DNA of 64,000 nucleotides from Amycolatopsis sp. 2-15 (GTDB taxonomy: Bacteria > Actinomycetota > Actinomycetes > Mycobacteriales > Pseudonocardiaceae), in NCBI RefSeq assembly GCF_030285625.1, contig NZ_CP127294.1:6666001-6730000 (forward strand), given 5' to 3'. The position numbers were made by a program, and so were the translations under genes. Below are positions 62,549 through 64,000 of the stretch, in pieces (position 1 is the stretch's first letter; each line of letters begins with the position of its first letter). The notes under the pieces are model-generated. The model worked only from the letters and a program-made list of their open reading frames with translations. It was not told where the DNA came from and made no database searches.

Positions 62549-64000
62549 TCAGATCCGCACGAGCCGCACCCAGCCGTCGCCCGTGGCCGGGGAGGACAGG
62601 TGCCACGTGTCCGGCCCGGAGATCGGCGTCCAGCTCCAGTCGAGGCGGTAGTCCACGGGCCGGGGCCGGCGGGCGCGGTCGAGCCAGTGGTAGTCCAGCC
62701 GCAGCAGGAACCCGGCAACCGGTCCCGCGGCCGCGATGCGTCGCCCTACCAGCGGCACGACGCGGCCCTGGTCGGCGAACGTGTCGACCATCGTGCACTC
62801 GCAGAAGTAGGCGAGGGTGCCGATCTCCGGCGGGGCGGCCACCGTCGCGTCGCCGATCCGCGCGCCGATTTCCCGGCCGACGCGGGCGTAGTCGGCCGCC
62901 GTGGCCCAGCTGCCGAAGATCGGCGGTGCCGTCCAGGGCACCCCGCGGTGCACGTCGAGGTATGAGGCCGGCAGCACGACGAGCGCGAACGCCAGGCTCG
63001 CCACGCCCACCCGGAACGCGCCACCGCGCGCCAGCCACCCGGCGCCGACCACGAACACGACGGTGAGCGCGACGATCGGCGCCACGTAGTACCACTGGTA
63101 GGGCGGCACGCCCAGCAGCGAGTACGCGCCGTAGTACGCCAGTCCGCCCAGCCCGAGCACGCCCACCGGCCCGAACCGCGCGGCCTGGTCACGGCGCACG
63201 ACCAGCCACCCCAGCCAGCCGAGCAGTGTCACCAGACCGGCTACGGCCGGGGCGAACGCCACCAACGTCGCCTTCCAGCGCTTCGGGTCGAGGTAGTACT
63301 CCGGCCCGTTGCCGTAGGTGTACTCACCGAACGCGCCCTGCGTCGTCTTGATCAGGAACGTGTCCGGGATCGCCGAGCCGAGCGCGAACCAGCTGAAGAC
63401 GAACCAGGGCAGGGACACCACGAGTGCCACGCCCACCACCGGCAGCAGCCGGCGCCGCAGCGCGCCGACCCCCAGCGCGAACAGCACCACGAAGACCACC
63501 AGATCCAGCCGCACCAGCACCGCGAGCCCGGCCACCACGCCGAACCCGACCGCCCGGCCCTCCAGCGCATAAGCCGTGAGCAGCACCAGCGCCGCCGAAA
63601 TCAGGTGCACCTCCAGTCCGGTCGCCGACAGCACGAACGGGTTGACCAGGATCGCCGCCGTCCCCGCCACGGCCGTGAAAAACGGCAGCCGCAGCGCCCG
63701 CGTGATGCGCGCGAACCCCCAGCCCACGGCCGTCATCGCCGCCACGAAGACGACTCCCGCGCCGGCCACCGGGTGGACCTGGCCGCCCGCGACCCGCGTG
63801 AGCGTGCCGCCGAGGGCGAGCAGCAGGACGTTCAGCGGCGAGGTTGCCGAGTTCGCCGTCTCGGCCTCGACCAGTCCCCAGTGGAAGTGCTCGGCGAGGT
63901 TGCGCGCGTACCCGAGCGTGATGAACGAGTCGTCGATCAGGCTTCCCCGGACGCCGAGGAACACCACGGCGGAGACCAGGGCCACCGTGGCCGGCCACAG
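62549..64000 (-). CDS. Polytopic membrane glycosyltransferase (GT-C, AftB-like), partial at the right edge
   Basis: At least 483 codons, open to the edge, so the N-terminus is outside the window. The first loop has SLIDDSFITLGYARNLAEHFHWGLVEAETANSATSPL; the DD pair in this loop is the catalytic feature of GT-C enzymes using polyprenyl-phosphate sugars. About nine further hydrophobic helices follow (for example TAVAGTAAILVNPFVL and VVFVVGAGWLARGG), then a soluble tail (YFCECTMVDTFADQGRVV). It resembles actinobacterial arabinofuranosyltransferase AftB-like proteins in wall arabinan synthesis; exact sugar is uncertain. Confidence 0.82.
   Translation of the reverse strand: MWPATVALVSAVVFLGVRGSLIDDSFITLGYARNLAEHFHWGLVEAETANSATSPLNVLLLALGGTLTRVAGGQVHPVAGAGVVFVAAMTAVGWGFARITRALRLPFFTAVAGTAAILVNPFVLSATGLEVHLISAALVLLTAYALEGRAVGFGVVAGLAVLVRLDLVVFVVLFALGVGALRRRLLPVVGVALVVSLPWFVFSWFALGSAIPDTFLIKTTQGAFGEYTYGNGPEYYLDPKRWKATLVAFAPAVAGLVTLLGWLGWLVVRRDQAARFGPVGVLGLGGLAYYGAYSLLGVPPYQWYYVAPIVALTVVFVVGAGWLARGGAFRVGVASLAFALVVLPASYLDVHRGVPWTAPPIFGSWATAADYARVGREIGARIGDATVAAPPEIGTLAYFCECTMVDTFADQGRVVPLVGRRIAAAGPVAGFLLRLDYHWLDRARRPRPVDYRLDWSWTPISGPDTWHLSSPATGDGWVRLVRI

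Overview
The window is high-GC DNA with short operons, GTG/TTG starts, many 1-8 nt start/stop overlaps and strong GC-rich hairpins at operon ends. The gene set (F420-type luciferase-like oxidoreductase, MSMEG_4193-type phosphatase, DUF5703 protein, LigD-type polymerase, AftB-like membrane glycosyltransferase, TIGR02960-like sigma factor with a C-terminal extension) points to an actinobacterium. A Pseudonocardiaceae member such as Amycolatopsis is my best guess; this is inference from gene content. No rRNA, tRNA, transposase, integrase, prophage or CRISPR array was found.

Layout. 0-3 kb: a family-5 peptide-binding protein running off the left edge, divergent from an M55 D-aminopeptidase and an M20 hydrolase (peptide scavenging). 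3.0-4.1 kb: an in-frame chimera of half a UbiA prenyltransferase and half a cytochrome P450. 4.2-5.8 kb: a methyltransferase/small-protein pair and a DUF6924-like gene flanked by 20-bp repeats. 5.9-17.3 kb: two GH92 alpha-mannosidase paralogues, one secreted and one apparently cytosolic, separated by an amidase; the second is coupled to a FUSC membrane protein. 17.3-20.3 kb: VOC and NTF2-like genes divergent from a MarR regulator, then mdh and a small ATPase. 20.3-24.2 kb: a four-gene block (sigma factor, quinone-oxidoreductase-like protein, alpha/beta hydrolase, winged-helix regulator) bracketed by 18-bp direct repeats that differ at one base. 24.2-32.9 kb: housekeeping-like genes (M3 peptidase, histidine phosphatase, glycosyltransferase, uppP, F420 oxidoreductase, aldo/keto reductase, lipoprotein, DUF5703) with a large palindrome and 60-bp tandem repeat at 27.2 kb.

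33-37.6 kb holds several damaged genes (HAD remnant, frameshifted alpha/beta hydrolase, doubly frameshifted GntR) among intact SRPBCC, winged-helix and M20 genes. 37.6-47.7 kb is the most coherent system: an L-carnitine catabolic locus. An enoyl-CoA hydratase diverges from an operon of nine genes: an XRE-TetR double-domain regulator, cdhC, cdhA, cdhB in the Pseudomonas order, a complete dipeptide-type ABC importer with fused ATPases, and a serine hydrolase that might release carnitine from acyl-carnitines (inference). 47.9-49.7 kb is a DrrAB-like exporter with a single-base frameshift in each gene. 50-53 kb: cobalamin-binding-like protein, HTD2-like dehydratase, LysR, DoxX. 53.2-57.8 kb: a Tat-exported GH95 fucosidase and a frameshifted secreted lipase divergent from a TetR regulator with a clear shared operator. 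57.7-64 kb: NAD(P)-binding epimerase, HxlR regulator, thiolase, a serine hydrolase with an internal deletion, a stand-alone LigD-type polymerase and a membrane glycosyltransferase running off the right edge.

Two kinds of damage recur: six single-base indels, all between 35.2 and 56.3 kb, and three deletion-like junctions (about 3.5, 33.15 and 60.74 kb). They may reflect real gene decay or assembly faults; the sequence alone cannot decide.
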